This document shows positions 16,389-26,138 of a stretch of 64,000 nucleotides of DNA, one piece after another. A model generated the notes under the pieces. It did no database searches. It had not been told where the DNA came from and was given only the letters and a program-made list of their open reading frames with translations. The stretch is from Pseudoduganella flava (lineage in GTDB: Bacteria > Pseudomonadota > Gammaproteobacteria > Burkholderiales > Burkholderiaceae_D). Location: the NCBI RefSeq assembly GCF_007830495.1, contig NZ_VLKW01000002.1:394270-458269 (forward strand), written 5' to 3'. The position numbers and the translations under genes are program-made. Position 1 is the first letter of the stretch. Every line of letters begins with the position of its first letter.

Positions 16389-17432
16389 TCAGCGCAGGCT
16401 GAGCAGCGACACGACCCGGTCGCGGTTGATTCCGACGAGGGCGGATGTCAGCGCCAGCAGCGACTGGTAGCCTGGTTCCTTGGCGATGCTGGCGAAACGG
16501 GTCGCCAGGTCTTCGACGCCGGCCGTCTCGATCTCCGGCATCGAGCTTTCGGCGCGCTGCGTGGCCGCGTTCAGTTCCTGGCGCACCTTCGACAGCGCCG
16601 CCTCGACGTGCGACAGCGCCTGCATCACTTGCTGCAGCGTGTTGCGCATCGATTCGATGTCGGTCGTGTCCCAGTTTTCCGGCGCGACCGCGGGCGCTTC
16701 CGCCTCGGCCTTCAGCCGGTTCAGCTGGCCGGTCGGGAAGCGGATACCGCTGCCCTGCACGGCGATCGAATCGCGCACCGCGGGCCAGTTGTCTTCCGCC
16801 GTCGAGAACACCAGTTCGCCGTTCTGGCCCATCTCGACGCGCACGCCGGCCGGTGCCAGCGCCTGGTCGAAGCGGCCGACGATCTCGTTGTCGGACAGCC
16901 CCGGCGACAGGTGCACCGAGCGCAGGCCCTGGGCGCCGCCGCCGACGGACACGGCAAGCGTCTCGCGGGCGCCGTTGCGCAGGTTCTGCAACGTCATGCC
17001 GCGTACCGTGAAGCGCTGGCTGGCCGGCGTGCCGGCGCTGAACTTCAGGTTGGCGTCGAGCGTGCCGCCGGATGCCTCGCGGCGGCTCTTCCACGTGTCC
17101 GAAAACTGGCGCACGCGTTGTTCGACCTGGCCGTCGCGCATCTGGCGGGCCGCCAGCTTGGTGGCCAGGTCGGTCTTCAGCGCGCGCAGCTGCGCGGCGC
17201 TTTGTTCGAGGAAATCCACCGCCTGCTGGGCGCTGGAAATGTCGTTCTGCAGGGGCTGATCCCAGTTGCTCAGCCCGCGCCGCAACGGGGCGGCTTGGGT
17301 GGGGCGGGCCGGCTGGTTGACCGACCCCGTATCCTGGGCAGCGCCTGCCAGACCGGCCTGGTCCAGCGGGGTCGTCGAGGCCGACGACTCCGAGCTGATG
17401 CCGGTGGTGCTGGAGCGCTGTATGATTTGCAT
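16389..17432 (-). CDS. Unknown flagellar-linked protein downstream of flgL (LafW-position gene)
   Basis: 347 residues, not a recognised family. It has a Ser/Thr/Gln-rich start, a coiled-coil-like stretch (DISSAQQAVDFLEQSAAQLR, then further charged heptads to about residue 115), a central globular region (about 135-225) with alternating strands resembling the inserted beta domain found in flagellin/hook proteins (TVRGMTLQNLRNGARETLAV, later GVRVEMGQNGELVFST), and a second helical region near the end. It lies 18 bases after flgL in the same operon. In Flag-2 loci the gene lafW, a proposed hook-associated protein, has this position. It could be an axial or hook-associated component; this is inference from place and shape. 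Confidence 0.6.
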   Translation of the reverse strand: MQIIQRSSTTGISSESSASTTPLDQAGLAGAAQDTGSVNQPARPTQAAPLRRGLSNWDQPLQNDISSAQQAVDFLEQSAAQLRALKTDLATKLAARQMRDGQVEQRVRQFSDTWKSRREASGGTLDANLKFSAGTPASQRFTVRGMTLQNLRNGARETLAVSVGGGAQGLRSVHLSPGLSDNEIVGRFDQALAPAGVRVEMGQNGELVFSTAEDNWPAVRDSIAVQGSGIRFPTGQLNRLKAEAEAPAVAPENWDTTDIESMRNTLQQVMQALSHVEAALSKVRQELNAATQRAESSMPEIETAGVEDLATRFASIAKEPGYQSLLALTSALVGINRDRVVSLLSLR

Positions 17433-17450
17433 TGCGTTGACGGTACTTCG

Positions 17451-18347
17451 TTACAGTACGTTAAACAGCGACAAGCTGCTGATCTTGGCATACGACTGAT
17501 ACGTCGCCTGCAAGGCCGTATTGTATCCCGCCAGCTCGGCCGACGCGAGACCGTAATCCAGCCGGGACAGGTCGTTCATGGCCGTGTTGTTCGACAGGCT
17601 CACGTTGGCGTGGTTGCTGTCGAGCGTGCTCAAGACGTTCTGCGAGCCGCCCAACTGGGCAATCTTGCCGGCCATGTCGTTCTGCGTGGTTTCGACGAGC
17701 TTCATCGAATCGGCCACGAGCGTCTTGATCGGATCCTGCGACGCGTCGGTGGTCGTCACCTTCAGCGCATCGATCGTCTCGGTCAGCTTGTTGAGCAGTG
17801 TTTCCAGGCCGCCCAGGTTGACGTTGACGGTCTGCGTGATGCCGTTGCCGACGACGACCTTCTGCTCGCCCGCGTTGCCGGCGTAGCTGTAGGTGGTGCC
17901 GTCAAAGGCGATCGGCGGCGTGTTCGTCAGCGTGCCGGAGAACAGGTACTTGCCTTCCTGGTCGCGCGTGTTGGCCGTGTAGACGAGGCTTTCGCGCAGC
18001 GACTCCAGGCTGTTCACCATCGACTTCAGGTCGTCCGGCGTGTTGCCGCCGTCGGACGCCCAGACCAGCAGGTCGTGCGCCTCGGTCAGGTCGCCGACCA
18101 TGCCCTGCACATAGGTTTCGTTCTTCGACAGGCGGATCTTGACGGCCGCGATATTGTCGCGGTACTGGTCGATGATCGCTTCCTCGCGCGTCAGGCGCGA
18201 GATGCGCACGTTCGTCACGGGGTCGTCGGACGGGACCATGATGGCCTTGCCGGTCGCCATCTGCTGGGACAGGCGCGAGACCATCGTCTGGTTCAGTTCG
18301 AGCGAGCGGTTCATCGTCGCCTGGAACTGGGTGCTGGCAATACGCAT
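17451..18347 (-). CDS. flgL: FlgL, hook-filament junction protein (HAP3)
   Basis: 298 residues with flagellin-like ends: MRIASTQFQATMNRSLELNQ and GKAIMVPSDDPVTNVRISRL at the N-terminus (D0/D1 helices) and SRLDYGLASAELAGYNTALQ near the C-terminus. Residues about 130-160 (DQEGKYLFSGTLTNTPPI) are the diagnostic FlgL block. It caps the hook before filament growth. Secreted by the flagellar export apparatus, so no signal peptide. It starts 12 bases after the flgK stop and belongs to the flgBCDEFGHIJKL run. Confidence 0.95.
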   Translation of the reverse strand: MRIASTQFQATMNRSLELNQTMVSRLSQQMATGKAIMVPSDDPVTNVRISRLTREEAIIDQYRDNIAAVKIRLSKNETYVQGMVGDLTEAHDLLVWASDGGNTPDDLKSMVNSLESLRESLVYTANTRDQEGKYLFSGTLTNTPPIAFDGTTYSYAGNAGEQKVVVGNGITQTVNVNLGGLETLLNKLTETIDALKVTTTDASQDPIKTLVADSMKLVETTQNDMAGKIAQLGGSQNVLSTLDSNHANVSLSNNTAMNDLSRLDYGLASAELAGYNTALQATYQSYAKISSLSLFNVL

Positions 18348-18359
18348 CGTGCTACTCCT

Positions 18360-19730
18360 TTAACCGAACATCGACAAGGTCGCGTCGAACAGATTGTTCG
18401 CCACCGCGATCACTTTCATGTTGGCCTGGTACATGTTCTGGAACTCGACGAGGTTCATTGCTTCCTCGTCCTTGTTGACGCCGGACGTCGCCGCCCAGTC
18501 GTCCTCCGCCTGGCGGCGGATCGTCGTCGCCGTGTTCAGCAGCGACTTGTTCTGCTGGCTGTCGATGCCCAGCTTGCCCACCAGCTGCGTGTCGGCGTCG
18601 CCGATGATCACGGTGCCGACGGAAGGCAGCGTGATCGCCTGGTTCTTGATGTCCACCAGCAGTTGCAGGTTGCTCGAATCGCCCGGCGTGCCGTCCATCG
18701 ACAGGGCCAGGTTGTCGCTCGTGTAGCCCGGCGTCACGGACAGGATGCCGCCGACGCCGCCGGTGCCCTTGACGAACAGTGGAATGCCGGGATTGCCGGC
18801 GCTGTCGGTACCCGCGGCCAGCTGCGTGTTGATCTTGTCAGCCAGTTGCTCGGACATCGACATGATCGATTGCTGCAGCGGCAACAGCGTATTGCGTTCG
18901 AAATTGCCCAGGCCGCCCAACTGGCCGCCGATGCGGCTGTCGTCGACGGCGTAGTCGGAGTTGCCGAAGGCGACTTCCATCTTCGGCGTGCCCGAGCTGG
19001 TATCCATCTGCAACATGCCCGCCATCGTGCCGACGACGAGCGGCTGGCCCGTCTTCAGCGACACGGTCCGGCTGCCGTCCGGCTGTTCCAGCACCTCGAT
19101 CGCGGCCAGTTGCGACAGGCTGTCGATCGCCAGGTCGCGCTCGTCGATCAGGCCGGAGGTGTTGGTGCCAAGCGCGCCGGCGGCCGCGATGCTCTTGTTC
19201 AGCGAGGCGATGTTCGCCACCAGGGTATTGAACTTCGGCAGGATCGCGTCGCGCTGCTGCTGCACGGAGATCTGCTGGTTGCGGGTGACCTGGTAGATGC
19301 TGTTGAAGCTCTCCGCCAGCGCACCGGCTTGGGCCACCACCTGGCCGCGCAGCGGCGCCGACGTCGGCTCCTCGCCCACCGCGTTCAGCGCCTTGAAGAA
19401 GTTGTCGATGCCGTTCGACAGGCTCGACTTGTCGTCGCCCATCACCTGTTCCAGCTGGGTCAGGTAAGGCTGCTGCTGCGTGTACTGGCCCAGTTCGGCA
19501 TTCGAGCGCCACAGCTGCTGGCTCTTGTACGAATCCGAGAAGCGCAGCATGCCGGACAGCTTCACGCCGTAGCCGGCGGACTGGGTACCGATACCGGGTG
19601 CGACTGCGGTCAGCAGCACGCCCTGGCGCGTGTAACCCTTCGTCTGCAGGTTGGCGACGTTCTGGCTGGTGGTGTTCAGCGCTGCCTGGGCGGCAACTGC
19701 GCCGGACAGTGCGTTGTTAATGATGGTCAT
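18360..19730 (-). CDS. flgK: FlgK, hook-associated protein 1
   Basis: 456 residues, shorter than enteric FlgK (about 547), mainly in the central domain. The N-terminus INNALSGAVAAQAALNTTSQ and NVANLQTKGYTRQGV is the flagellar rod/hook family signature; the C-terminus NLVEFQNMYQANMKVIAVAN is the matching helix. It forms the first hook-filament junction zone with FlgL. A 96-base gap separates it from flgJ upstream, larger than elsewhere in the run, so a separate late promoter for flgKL is possible, but no clear sigma-28 box was found. Confidence 0.95.
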   Translation of the reverse strand: MTIINNALSGAVAAQAALNTTSQNVANLQTKGYTRQGVLLTAVAPGIGTQSAGYGVKLSGMLRFSDSYKSQQLWRSNAELGQYTQQQPYLTQLEQVMGDDKSSLSNGIDNFFKALNAVGEEPTSAPLRGQVVAQAGALAESFNSIYQVTRNQQISVQQQRDAILPKFNTLVANIASLNKSIAAAGALGTNTSGLIDERDLAIDSLSQLAAIEVLEQPDGSRTVSLKTGQPLVVGTMAGMLQMDTSSGTPKMEVAFGNSDYAVDDSRIGGQLGGLGNFERNTLLPLQQSIMSMSEQLADKINTQLAAGTDSAGNPGIPLFVKGTGGVGGILSVTPGYTSDNLALSMDGTPGDSSNLQLLVDIKNQAITLPSVGTVIIGDADTQLVGKLGIDSQQNKSLLNTATTIRRQAEDDWAATSGVNKDEEAMNLVEFQNMYQANMKVIAVANNLFDATLSMFG

Positions 19731-19826
19731 GGGCGGATCTTCGTTGAAATAGTCCGCCAGGGCGGGCAGCCTGGCAGTCCTTTGACGTTCTCTTAATTGA
19801 ACAAGGCGACTGCGCGGCGCCCGGCA

Positions 19827-20234
19827 TTAAGTCTTTGCGGAGTTTTTCTGTGCGGGAATTTGCGCGGCGGGCTGCACGGGAGCAGGGACGGGCGCCGCCG
19901 GCAGCAGCTGGCGCAGGATCGCGTCCGCCACGCCGAACGCGCGCTGGTGCGCCATCTGGTCGGCCACCATGCCGTCGGCCATGTCCAGCATGTCGCTGTT
20001 GATCGAATTCTTGTAGATGCTGTCCTCGGCGGCCAGTTCCTTCGTCGAGTTGCGCATCTGCTTCAACATGTGGCCGATGAAGAAGCTCTCGAACTTGACG
20101 GCCGCTTCTTCGGCCTTCTTGCGGTAAGCGGCTTCCTGCGGGTCGGCCGCCGCCGGGGCGACGACCTGCGGCAGGGCGGCGCTGGCCTGGTCGAGGCCGA
20201 GCGTGGGGCCGGCGGGAAGGAGCGGCTTGTCCAT
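19827..20234 (-). CDS. flgJ: FlgJ, rod-scaffold domain only (no muramidase)
   Basis: 135 residues. The conserved rod-capping segment FESFFIGHMLKQMRNSTKEL and the following MLDMADGMVADQMAHQRAFG match the N-terminal half of FlgJ. The glucosaminidase half present in enteric FlgJ (about 313 residues) is missing; the tail is Pro/Ala-rich (PAAPVPAPVQPAAQIPAQ). A separate gene at 28145-28921 carries exactly that missing enzyme domain. The ATG overlaps the flgI stop (TGATG), so translation is coupled. Confidence 0.9.
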   Translation of the reverse strand: MDKPLLPAGPTLGLDQASAALPQVVAPAAADPQEAAYRKKAEEAAVKFESFFIGHMLKQMRNSTKELAAEDSIYKNSINSDMLDMADGMVADQMAHQRAFGVADAILRQLLPAAPVPAPVQPAAQIPAQKNSAKT

Positions 20235-21343
20235 CAGATCACCACCAGTTCGCCTTCGATCGCGCCGGCCTGGTCGAGCGCCTGCAGGATCGCCATGATG
20301 TCGTCCGGCGTTGCGCCCAGGCTGTTGACGGTATCGATGATCGTCTGCAGCTTGGCGCCCGCGGGCCACTTGAACATCTGGCCGCGGCCCTGGTCCACCG
20401 ACACGCTCGACTGCGGCGTGACGGCCGTCTGGCCGCCGGCGAACGCGTTCGGCTGGCTGACCTTCGAGCTTTCCGAAATGACCACCTTCAGCGAACCGTG
20501 CGTGACGGCCGCGGCCTTCACGCGCAGGCCGTCGGCGATGACGACGGTGCCGGTGCGCGAGTTGAACACGACCTTCGGGTTTTCCTGGCCGATCTCGATC
20601 GGCAGTCCTTCCAGCTTGGCCATGAAGGCCACCCGCTGGGTCGGGTTTTCCGGCGCCACGACGGCGACGCTGGTCGCGTCGTCGGTGCTGGCGATGTTGC
20701 CGAACTTGCGGTTGATCGAGTCGACGATATTGGTCGCCGTCTCGAAGCTGGGGTGGCGCAGCGACAGGCGCACCGTGTTGTTGGTCGAGAAATCCGTCGG
20801 GATCTCGCGCTCGATGATCGCACCGTTCGGTACCCGGCCGGCGGTCGGCGTGTTGACCGTGACGGACGAGCCGCTCTTGCCGGAAGCGTTCAGACCGCCG
20901 ACGACGACGTTGCCCTGCGCGAGCGCATAGACTTCATTGTCGGCCGCACGCAAGGGCGTCAGCAGCAGCGCGCCGCCGCGCAGGCTTTTCGCATCGCCCA
21001 GCGACGACACGGTGACGTCGATCGGCTGGCCGCGGCGGTAACCGGGCGGGAACACGGCCGACACCATCACGGCGGCGACGTTCTTGCTCTTCGCATCGGC
21101 GCCGTCCGGCATCTTCACGCCGAACTGCTTCAACATGTTGACGACGGACTGGCTGGCGAATTTCACCTGCGTCGAGTCGCCACTGCCGTTCAGGCCGACG
21201 ACGAGGCCGTAGCCGACCAGCGGGTTTTCCCGCACGCCTTCGATCGACACGAGGTTGCGCAGCGACTGGGCCGCGTCGGCGGGCAGCGCCAGCAGCAGGG
21301 CGCCGGCGGCGGCAAACGATGCAAACAGTTTGGAAAATTTCAT
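20234..21343 (-). CDS. flgI: FlgI, flagellar P-ring protein
   Basis: 369 residues, exported by Sec (signal [20 protein letters not shown], cleaved after ADA). The mature start [20 protein letters not shown] then [13 protein letters not shown] is the P-ring signature. It forms the periplasmic bushing around the rod. ATG 21343 has GAGG 6 bases upstream, preferred over the GTG two codons earlier. It starts 8 bases after flgH ends and overlaps flgJ. Confidence 0.96.
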   Translation of the reverse strand: MKFSKLFASFAAAGALLLALPADAAQSLRNLVSIEGVRENPLVGYGLVVGLNGSGDSTQVKFASQSVVNMLKQFGVKMPDGADAKSKNVAAVMVSAVFPPGYRRGQPIDVTVSSLGDAKSLRGGALLLTPLRAADNEVYALAQGNVVVGGLNASGKSGSSVTVNTPTAGRVPNGAIIEREIPTDFSTNNTVRLSLRHPSFETATNIVDSINRKFGNIASTDDATSVAVVAPENPTQRVAFMAKLEGLPIEIGQENPKVVFNSRTGTVVIADGLRVKAAAVTHGSLKVVISESSKVSQPNAFAGGQTAVTPQSSVSVDQGRGQMFKWPAGAKLQTIIDTVNSLGATPDDIMAILQALDQAGAIEGELVVI

Positions 21344-21350
21344 GCGCACC

Positions 21351-22019
21351 TCAGAACGGCATCAGCGGGCCAAGGAAGAAACGCTGCAGCCAGCCCGGGG
21401 TGTTCGTGTCGGCCAGCGTGCCCTGCGCCGAGTAGGCGATGCGGGCATTGGCGATGCGCTGCGACGACACCTGGTTGTTCGCATCGATGTCGGCCGCGCG
21501 CAGGTAGCCCCGCAGGCGCACGAATTCCTCGCCCTGGTTCAACGTCAATGCTTTTTCGCCGGCCACCTTCAACAGGCCGTTCGGCATCACTTCCTGCACG
21601 ACGACGGTGATCGCGCCGGTCAGCGCGTTCTGCTGGGTGGCGGTGGCGTCACCCTGGAACGAATGGCCCGCGGACAGGTCGATGCCCGCTTTCGGGAACG
21701 TCTTGCCCAGCAGGGATGGCGGCGTGACGGAAATGCCGGAATCCTTGCCCAGCTTGGTGCCGGCGCTCTTCGATGCCTGCGTGGTTTCCTGCAGGATCAC
21801 CGTGACGACGTCGCCGACGCGGAACGCGCGGCTGTCCGACGTCAGCGACAGGGCCGCATCGGTGGCGAACACGCCTCCGGCCGTGCCGCGCGGCATGGCC
21901 GAACGCGTCACCTGCGGCGGCTCGTCGAACGGTCCGGGGCGCACGGGGGCGGGAGAGAGGGAGGCGCAACCGGCCAGCAGCATCGCGGCCATTGCGCACA
22001 GTTGCGCTTTGATCATCAA
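21351..22019 (-). CDS. flgH: FlgH, flagellar L-ring lipoprotein
   Basis: 222 residues. Lipoprotein signal ending in the lipobox LAGC near residue 18. The body contains [20 protein letters not shown], the hallmark L-ring segment, and ends with the [19 protein letters not shown] type tail. It makes the outer-membrane ring of the basal body. The presence of P and L rings fits a Gram-negative basal body. Confidence 0.96.
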   Translation of the reverse strand: MMIKAQLCAMAAMLLAGCASLSPAPVRPGPFDEPPQVTRSAMPRGTAGGVFATDAALSLTSDSRAFRVGDVVTVILQETTQASKSAGTKLGKDSGISVTPPSLLGKTFPKAGIDLSAGHSFQGDATATQQNALTGAITVVVQEVMPNGLLKVAGEKALTLNQGEEFVRLRGYLRAADIDANNQVSSQRIANARIAYSAQGTLADTNTPGWLQRFFLGPLMPF

Positions 22020-22036
22020 ACGAGGTCCTAGAAAAA

Positions 22037-22828
22037 TCAGCGGGCGGCCTGGGCCAGGTACTGCAGCATGTTGTCGGCGGCCGACAGCACCTTCGTGTTC
22101 ATCTCGTAGGTACGCTGGGCGGCGATCATGTCGACCATCTCCTCGACAACCTGGACGTTCGACGCTTCCAGCGCGCCTTGCTTGAGCTTGCCGAACTGGT
22201 TCGTGCCCGGCTGGCCTTCCGTCGGCGCACCGGAGGAGGCCGTTTCAGCAAACAGGTTTTCGCCCAGCGCCTGCAGGCCGGCCGGGTTGATGAACGTGGT
22301 CAAGGTCAGCTGGCCCAGCTGCTGCGGCGCGGCATTGCCCGGAATGGTCGCGGACACGACGCCGTTTTCGCCGATCGTGATCGACGTCGCGCCCGGCGGC
22401 ACGGTGATCTGGGGAACAATCGGCAAGCCTTGCGCGTTGATCAGCGTACCGTTCGCATCGAGGCCCAGCTGGCCGGCACGGGTATAGCCCGCTTCGCCGT
22501 TGGGACGCTGCACCTGCAGGAAGCCGTTGCCGAGCACGGCCACGTCGTACTGGTTGCTGGTGATCTGCGTGCTGCCGGTCGTGAACACCTTCTGGGTGCC
22601 GACCATGTGGGTACCGTTACCCAGCTGCACGCCGGTCGGCGCCAGCGTGTTGTTGTCGGCGCGCTGCGCACCCGGCTGGCCTTCGACCGAGTAGAACAGG
22701 TCTTCGAACACGACGCGGTCTTTCTTGAAGCCGACCGTGTTGGCGTTGGCCAGGTTGTTGGCGATCGCTTGCAGCTTCGCGTCCTGGGCTTGCACGCCGG
22801 TCTTGCTGATCCACATTGCGGGATTCAT
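22037..22828 (-). CDS. flgG: FlgG, distal rod protein
   Basis: 263 residues. N-terminal TGVQAQDAKLQAIANNLANA and NTVGFKKDRVVFEDLFY, and C-terminal EMVDMIAAQRTYEMNTKVLS and ADNMLQYLAQ are the FlgG signatures. The length matches FlgG (about 260). It forms the distal rod that carries the hook. A 104-base gap separates it from flgF upstream, with no feature recognised in it. Confidence 0.96.
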   Translation of the reverse strand: MNPAMWISKTGVQAQDAKLQAIANNLANANTVGFKKDRVVFEDLFYSVEGQPGAQRADNNTLAPTGVQLGNGTHMVGTQKVFTTGSTQITSNQYDVAVLGNGFLQVQRPNGEAGYTRAGQLGLDANGTLINAQGLPIVPQITVPPGATSITIGENGVVSATIPGNAAPQQLGQLTLTTFINPAGLQALGENLFAETASSGAPTEGQPGTNQFGKLKQGALEASNVQVVEEMVDMIAAQRTYEMNTKVLSAADNMLQYLAQAAR

Positions 22829-22932
22829 CGATTACTCCTGGGTATATGCTGTAAGCCGGTCTACGGCAATCCGTGCGGCAACTTTAGTGCTGTAGGGAAA
22901 ATTCGGGAAAAAACCGGGCAAAATCATCGACT

Positions 22933-23661
22933 TCAGCCGCCGATCAGGCGGTTGCCGGCCTGGGTCATGTCGTCCGCGGCCTTGAACAGTTTCATCTGCA
23001 CTTCGAAGGTCCGGGTCAGGCTCATCGTGGCAACCATCTCCTCGACGGCGGACACGTTCGACCCTTCCAGGTGGCCGGCGCGCACGTTGACCGTGTTATC
23101 GGTCGGCAGCGGCTGGCCGTCGCGGGCGACGATCAGGCCCGCTTCGTTCTTGGTCAGCTCGCTGCCTTCGGCCTTCACGAGCTTCAGCTTGTCGATGACC
23201 TGCATTTCGCCCCGGCCGCCGGGGCTCTGGATCGACACGGTGCCGTCCTGGCCGATCTCGACCTTGCTGTAGATCGGCAACGTGATCGGGCCGCCTTCGC
23301 CCAGGATCGGCATGCCGTTAACCGTCATCGTGCCGTTGGCATCGAGCGTGATCGCGCCGGCACGGGTGTACGCCTCGCCGGTCGGGCCGTCGACGGCGAA
23401 GTAGCCGTTGCCGGAAATCGCCACGTCCAGGTCGCGGCCGGTAGCGCGGAGCGTGCCTTGCTTGGCCGAGATCGCGTTGGCCTGCAGCGCCGACATGTGG
23501 CGGTCGTCGTAGCCGTAGCCCGGCGCCGTCTGCGCCGTCGCCAGCTCCAGGTTGGCGCGGAAGCCTGCCGTGTCCGAGTTCGCGAGGTTGTTCGCGTGTA
23601 CCTGCTGGCCCCGCAGGGCCCGCTCGGCACCGCTCATCGCGGTATAGATCAATGCGTCCAT
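22933..23661 (-). CDS. flgF: FlgF, proximal rod protein
   Basis: 242 residues. MDALIYTAMSGAERALRGQQ with VHANNLANSDTAGFRANLE gives the rod-protein N-terminus, and NVSAVEEMVATMSLTRTFEV the C-terminus. The IYTAMSGA start separates FlgF from FlgG. It lies 14 bases after flgE and is part of the flgBCDEFG run. Confidence 0.95.
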   Translation of the reverse strand: MDALIYTAMSGAERALRGQQVHANNLANSDTAGFRANLELATAQTAPGYGYDDRHMSALQANAISAKQGTLRATGRDLDVAISGNGYFAVDGPTGEAYTRAGAITLDANGTMTVNGMPILGEGGPITLPIYSKVEIGQDGTVSIQSPGGRGEMQVIDKLKLVKAEGSELTKNEAGLIVARDGQPLPTDNTVNVRAGHLEGSNVSAVEEMVATMSLTRTFEVQMKLFKAADDMTQAGNRLIGG

Positions 23662-23675
23662 GGTTCAGCCGTCGC

Positions 23676-24920
23676 TTACAGGGCCTGCATCAGCGACTGC
23701 AGCATCTGGTTTTCCGTCGTGATCACTTTCGAGTTCGCCTGGTAGTTACGCTGCGAGCCCATCAGGTTGACCAGTTCCGACGTGATGTCGACGTTCGAGC
23801 CTTCCAGCGAGGACACCGCCAGGCTGCCGGCATTGCCGCGGCCGGGCTCGCCTTCGTTCGCGGCGCCCGAGGCGGCCGATGCGGTCCAGCTCGTGTCGTT
23901 CACGGGCGTCAGGCCGTCTTCGTTCTTGAACGTGGCCAGCGCGACGATGCCCACTTGCTGCTTCTGGCCGTTCGAGTACTTGGCGATGACGGAGCCGTCG
24001 GCGCCCAGTTCGACACCGACGTAGCTGCCGGCCGCGTAACCGTCGGCGGCGTTGGTCGACGTCGTCGCTTCGCCTTTCTGGAACGTCGTGCCCGTGAAGT
24101 CGATCGTGATCTCGGAAGCTTCCGCATCCTTGCCGGTGAACTTCAGCGTGTTCGTGACCTTGGTTGCCGGGGCGGTCACGACCAGCTGGCCGGTCGTGTC
24201 GAAGGTCAGCGTGGCTTCGCCGCCGTCGGTAGGCGGGAGCTGTACGCCGTCGACCGAGGTGCGGACCTGCACGGTACGGGCGGCTGCATCGTCGGCGAAG
24301 AAGTACTGCGTTACAGTGTGCGAATTGCCCAGCGAGTCATACGCCAGCGTCACTTTCGACATGCTGTACGTGGACGGATCGGCCACCACCGGCGGCGTCG
24401 CGGCCGCATTCGGCGGCACCCAGCCTGCCGCAGGCATCACCGGCCAGTCGGCCGACAGGTTGGCGGTGAAGTCGATCGCGGTGCTCGGGCTGGCTTTCAG
24501 CAGGCCGGTCGGGACCGTCAGGTCGCCCAGCGTGCCCTTGGTACCGGACGGCTGCGCCACCGGGTAGCCCTGCACGCGGCGGCCGGCGCTGTCGACCAGG
24601 TAATCGTTCGCATCTTTCGTGAAGATGCCGACACGGCTGTACACGGTCTCGCCGGTGCTCGTCTTGCTGATGAAGAAGCCCTTGCCGTCGATCGACGCGT
24701 CCAGTGAGCGGCCCGTGTTCAGCACGCCGCCGGTCAGGCCGATGTTCTGCGTCGTCGAACCGATCTGCGTACCGGTCGGCTGGCTGCCGGCGTACATCGA
24801 CGAGAAGTTCGCGCGCTGGGCCTTGTAGCCGTAGGTGCCGGCGTTGGCGATGTTGTTCGAAATGCTGGACAGCTGCTCGTTGATGGCCTGGATGCCGGAC
24901 AGTGCGATATTAAAACTCAT
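23676..24920 (-). CDS. flgE: FlgE, flagellar hook protein
   Basis: 414 residues, near the E. coli length. N-terminal MSFNIALSGIQAINEQLSSI and SNNIANAGTYGYKAQRANFS, C-terminal SSLEGSNVDITSELVNLMGS then QRNYQANSKVITTENQMLQS define the hook protein. The central region is Thr/Ala-rich and variable, as expected for the surface domains. Exported through the flagellar apparatus. Confidence 0.96.
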   Translation of the reverse strand: MSFNIALSGIQAINEQLSSISNNIANAGTYGYKAQRANFSSMYAGSQPTGTQIGSTTQNIGLTGGVLNTGRSLDASIDGKGFFISKTSTGETVYSRVGIFTKDANDYLVDSAGRRVQGYPVAQPSGTKGTLGDLTVPTGLLKASPSTAIDFTANLSADWPVMPAAGWVPPNAAATPPVVADPSTYSMSKVTLAYDSLGNSHTVTQYFFADDAAARTVQVRTSVDGVQLPPTDGGEATLTFDTTGQLVVTAPATKVTNTLKFTGKDAEASEITIDFTGTTFQKGEATTSTNAADGYAAGSYVGVELGADGSVIAKYSNGQKQQVGIVALATFKNEDGLTPVNDTSWTASAASGAANEGEPGRGNAGSLAVSSLEGSNVDITSELVNLMGSQRNYQANSKVITTENQMLQSLMQAL

Positions 24921-24935
24921 GGCGGAGTCCTTCCG

Positions 24936-25640
24936 TTAAAGGGTTTTGTTGGCAGCGCCGGCAGCGGCGACAGCGGTGGAGTTGGATTTACCGTTGAATC
25001 CGGTAATTGCGCTCGGTGCGACTTCGCCAACGTTGGCGACGTTCAGCACAATGCTGCCGGTCGAGCTCAGGCGTACACTGTTCAGGCGGCCGGTGAGATC
25101 CACCGGCGGTTCCTCGCCCGACGACGTGACGACCTTCATCTTGTACGTTCCCGCCGGCAAGCCCATCGCCGTCGGGTCGATCGAGAACGGGGTGCTGCCC
25201 GCGGACAGCGGGCCCAGTGCCAGTTCATGGTTGACGCCGTCGGCGCCGGTCAGCACCAGGGTCGTCTTGCTGCTGTTCGAGGACAAGGTCACGGCGCCGC
25301 CCACCTTTGCGCCATCCAGCTTGACGTCGCTGGCGGCCACCATCACGTCCGACCCCACCTGCGCGCCCAGGCTCAGCACCTGCATGCTCTGCAGCACGCT
25401 CGTGTTGTTGCTGGTCAGGCTCGCCAGGTTCTGCAGCGCCTCGGTCTGCGACAGCTGCGTCAGCTGCTGGACGAATTGCGACGGATCGGACGGCGACAGC
25501 GGGTCCTGGTTCTGGATCTGCGCGACCAGCAGCTTGGTGAACATCTCCTGGCTTTCGCTGGTGCCGTTGGCCAGCGGCGTGGCGCCGTTGGCGGTGGAGG
25601 CGGCGCCGCTGGCCGTATTCGTGAACAGATTGGTTTCCAT
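24936..25640 (-). CDS. flgD: FlgD, hook-capping scaffold protein
   Basis: 234 residues. FTKLLVAQIQNQDPLSPSDP with SQFVQQLTQLSQTEALQNL is the FlgD N-terminal signature; a beta-rich FlgD/FnIII-like region follows (GVNHELALGPLSAG, then LPAGTYKMKVVTSSG). It caps the growing hook and is not kept in the final structure. It sits 15 bases before flgE and 3 bases after flgC. Confidence 0.94.
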   Translation of the reverse strand: METNLFTNTASGAASTANGATPLANGTSESQEMFTKLLVAQIQNQDPLSPSDPSQFVQQLTQLSQTEALQNLASLTSNNTSVLQSMQVLSLGAQVGSDVMVAASDVKLDGAKVGGAVTLSSNSSKTTLVLTGADGVNHELALGPLSAGSTPFSIDPTAMGLPAGTYKMKVVTSSGEEPPVDLTGRLNSVRLSSTGSIVLNVANVGEVAPSAITGFNGKSNSTAVAAAGAANKTL

Positions 25641-25643
25641 GGA

Positions 25644-26060
25644 TTACATTTCGCCCAGTTTGAGGAGGGATTGCTGCATCGAGCGGATGCGGCCCAGTAC
25701 TTCGACGTTTGTCTCGAAGGCGCGCGAGGCGGACATCATGTCCGTCATCTCGGCCACCTGGTTGACGTTCGGATAGAACACCATGCCCTCGGCGTTCGCC
25801 ATCGGGTTGTCCGGCTCGAACACCTTGCGCAGCGGCTCGGCGCTCTCGACCACGTCGAGCACCTGCACGCGGCCGCCGTTGGCCGCGTTCGGGCCTTCGT
25901 TCATCACCGCGGCGAAAACCGGCTTGCGCGCGCGATAGGTTTCGTTCTCGTTGCCGGAGACGGAATCGGCGTTGGCGAGGTTCGACGCCACCGTGTTCAG
26001 GCGCACCGTCTGCGCCGCCATCGCCGAACCGGCGATCTGGGAAATATCCTTGAAGCTCAT
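25644..26060 (-). CDS. flgC: FlgC, proximal rod protein
   Basis: 138 residues. QIAGSAMAAQTVRLNTVASN with LANADSV and a C-terminal NVNQVAEMTDMMSASRAFET then NVEVL fit FlgC, including the family's typical length (about 134-140). It has GGAG ahead of the ATG. It lies 78 bases after flgB. Confidence 0.95.
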   Translation of the reverse strand: MSFKDISQIAGSAMAAQTVRLNTVASNLANADSVSGNENETYRARKPVFAAVMNEGPNAANGGRVQVLDVVESAEPLRKVFEPDNPMANAEGMVFYPNVNQVAEMTDMMSASRAFETNVEVLGRIRSMQQSLLKLGEM

Positions 26061-26138
26061 AGCACTACTCCTGCAGCCTGGTTGGTTGCTGGCTTATCGG
26101 CCGGCAATCCGATTTTCTTGATGGTATCTTTTGACCAC

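Noticed and set aside
16608-19796. 1062-codon plus-strand ORF opposite flgK/flgL
   Set aside because: Shadow of the flagellar genes on the minus strand.
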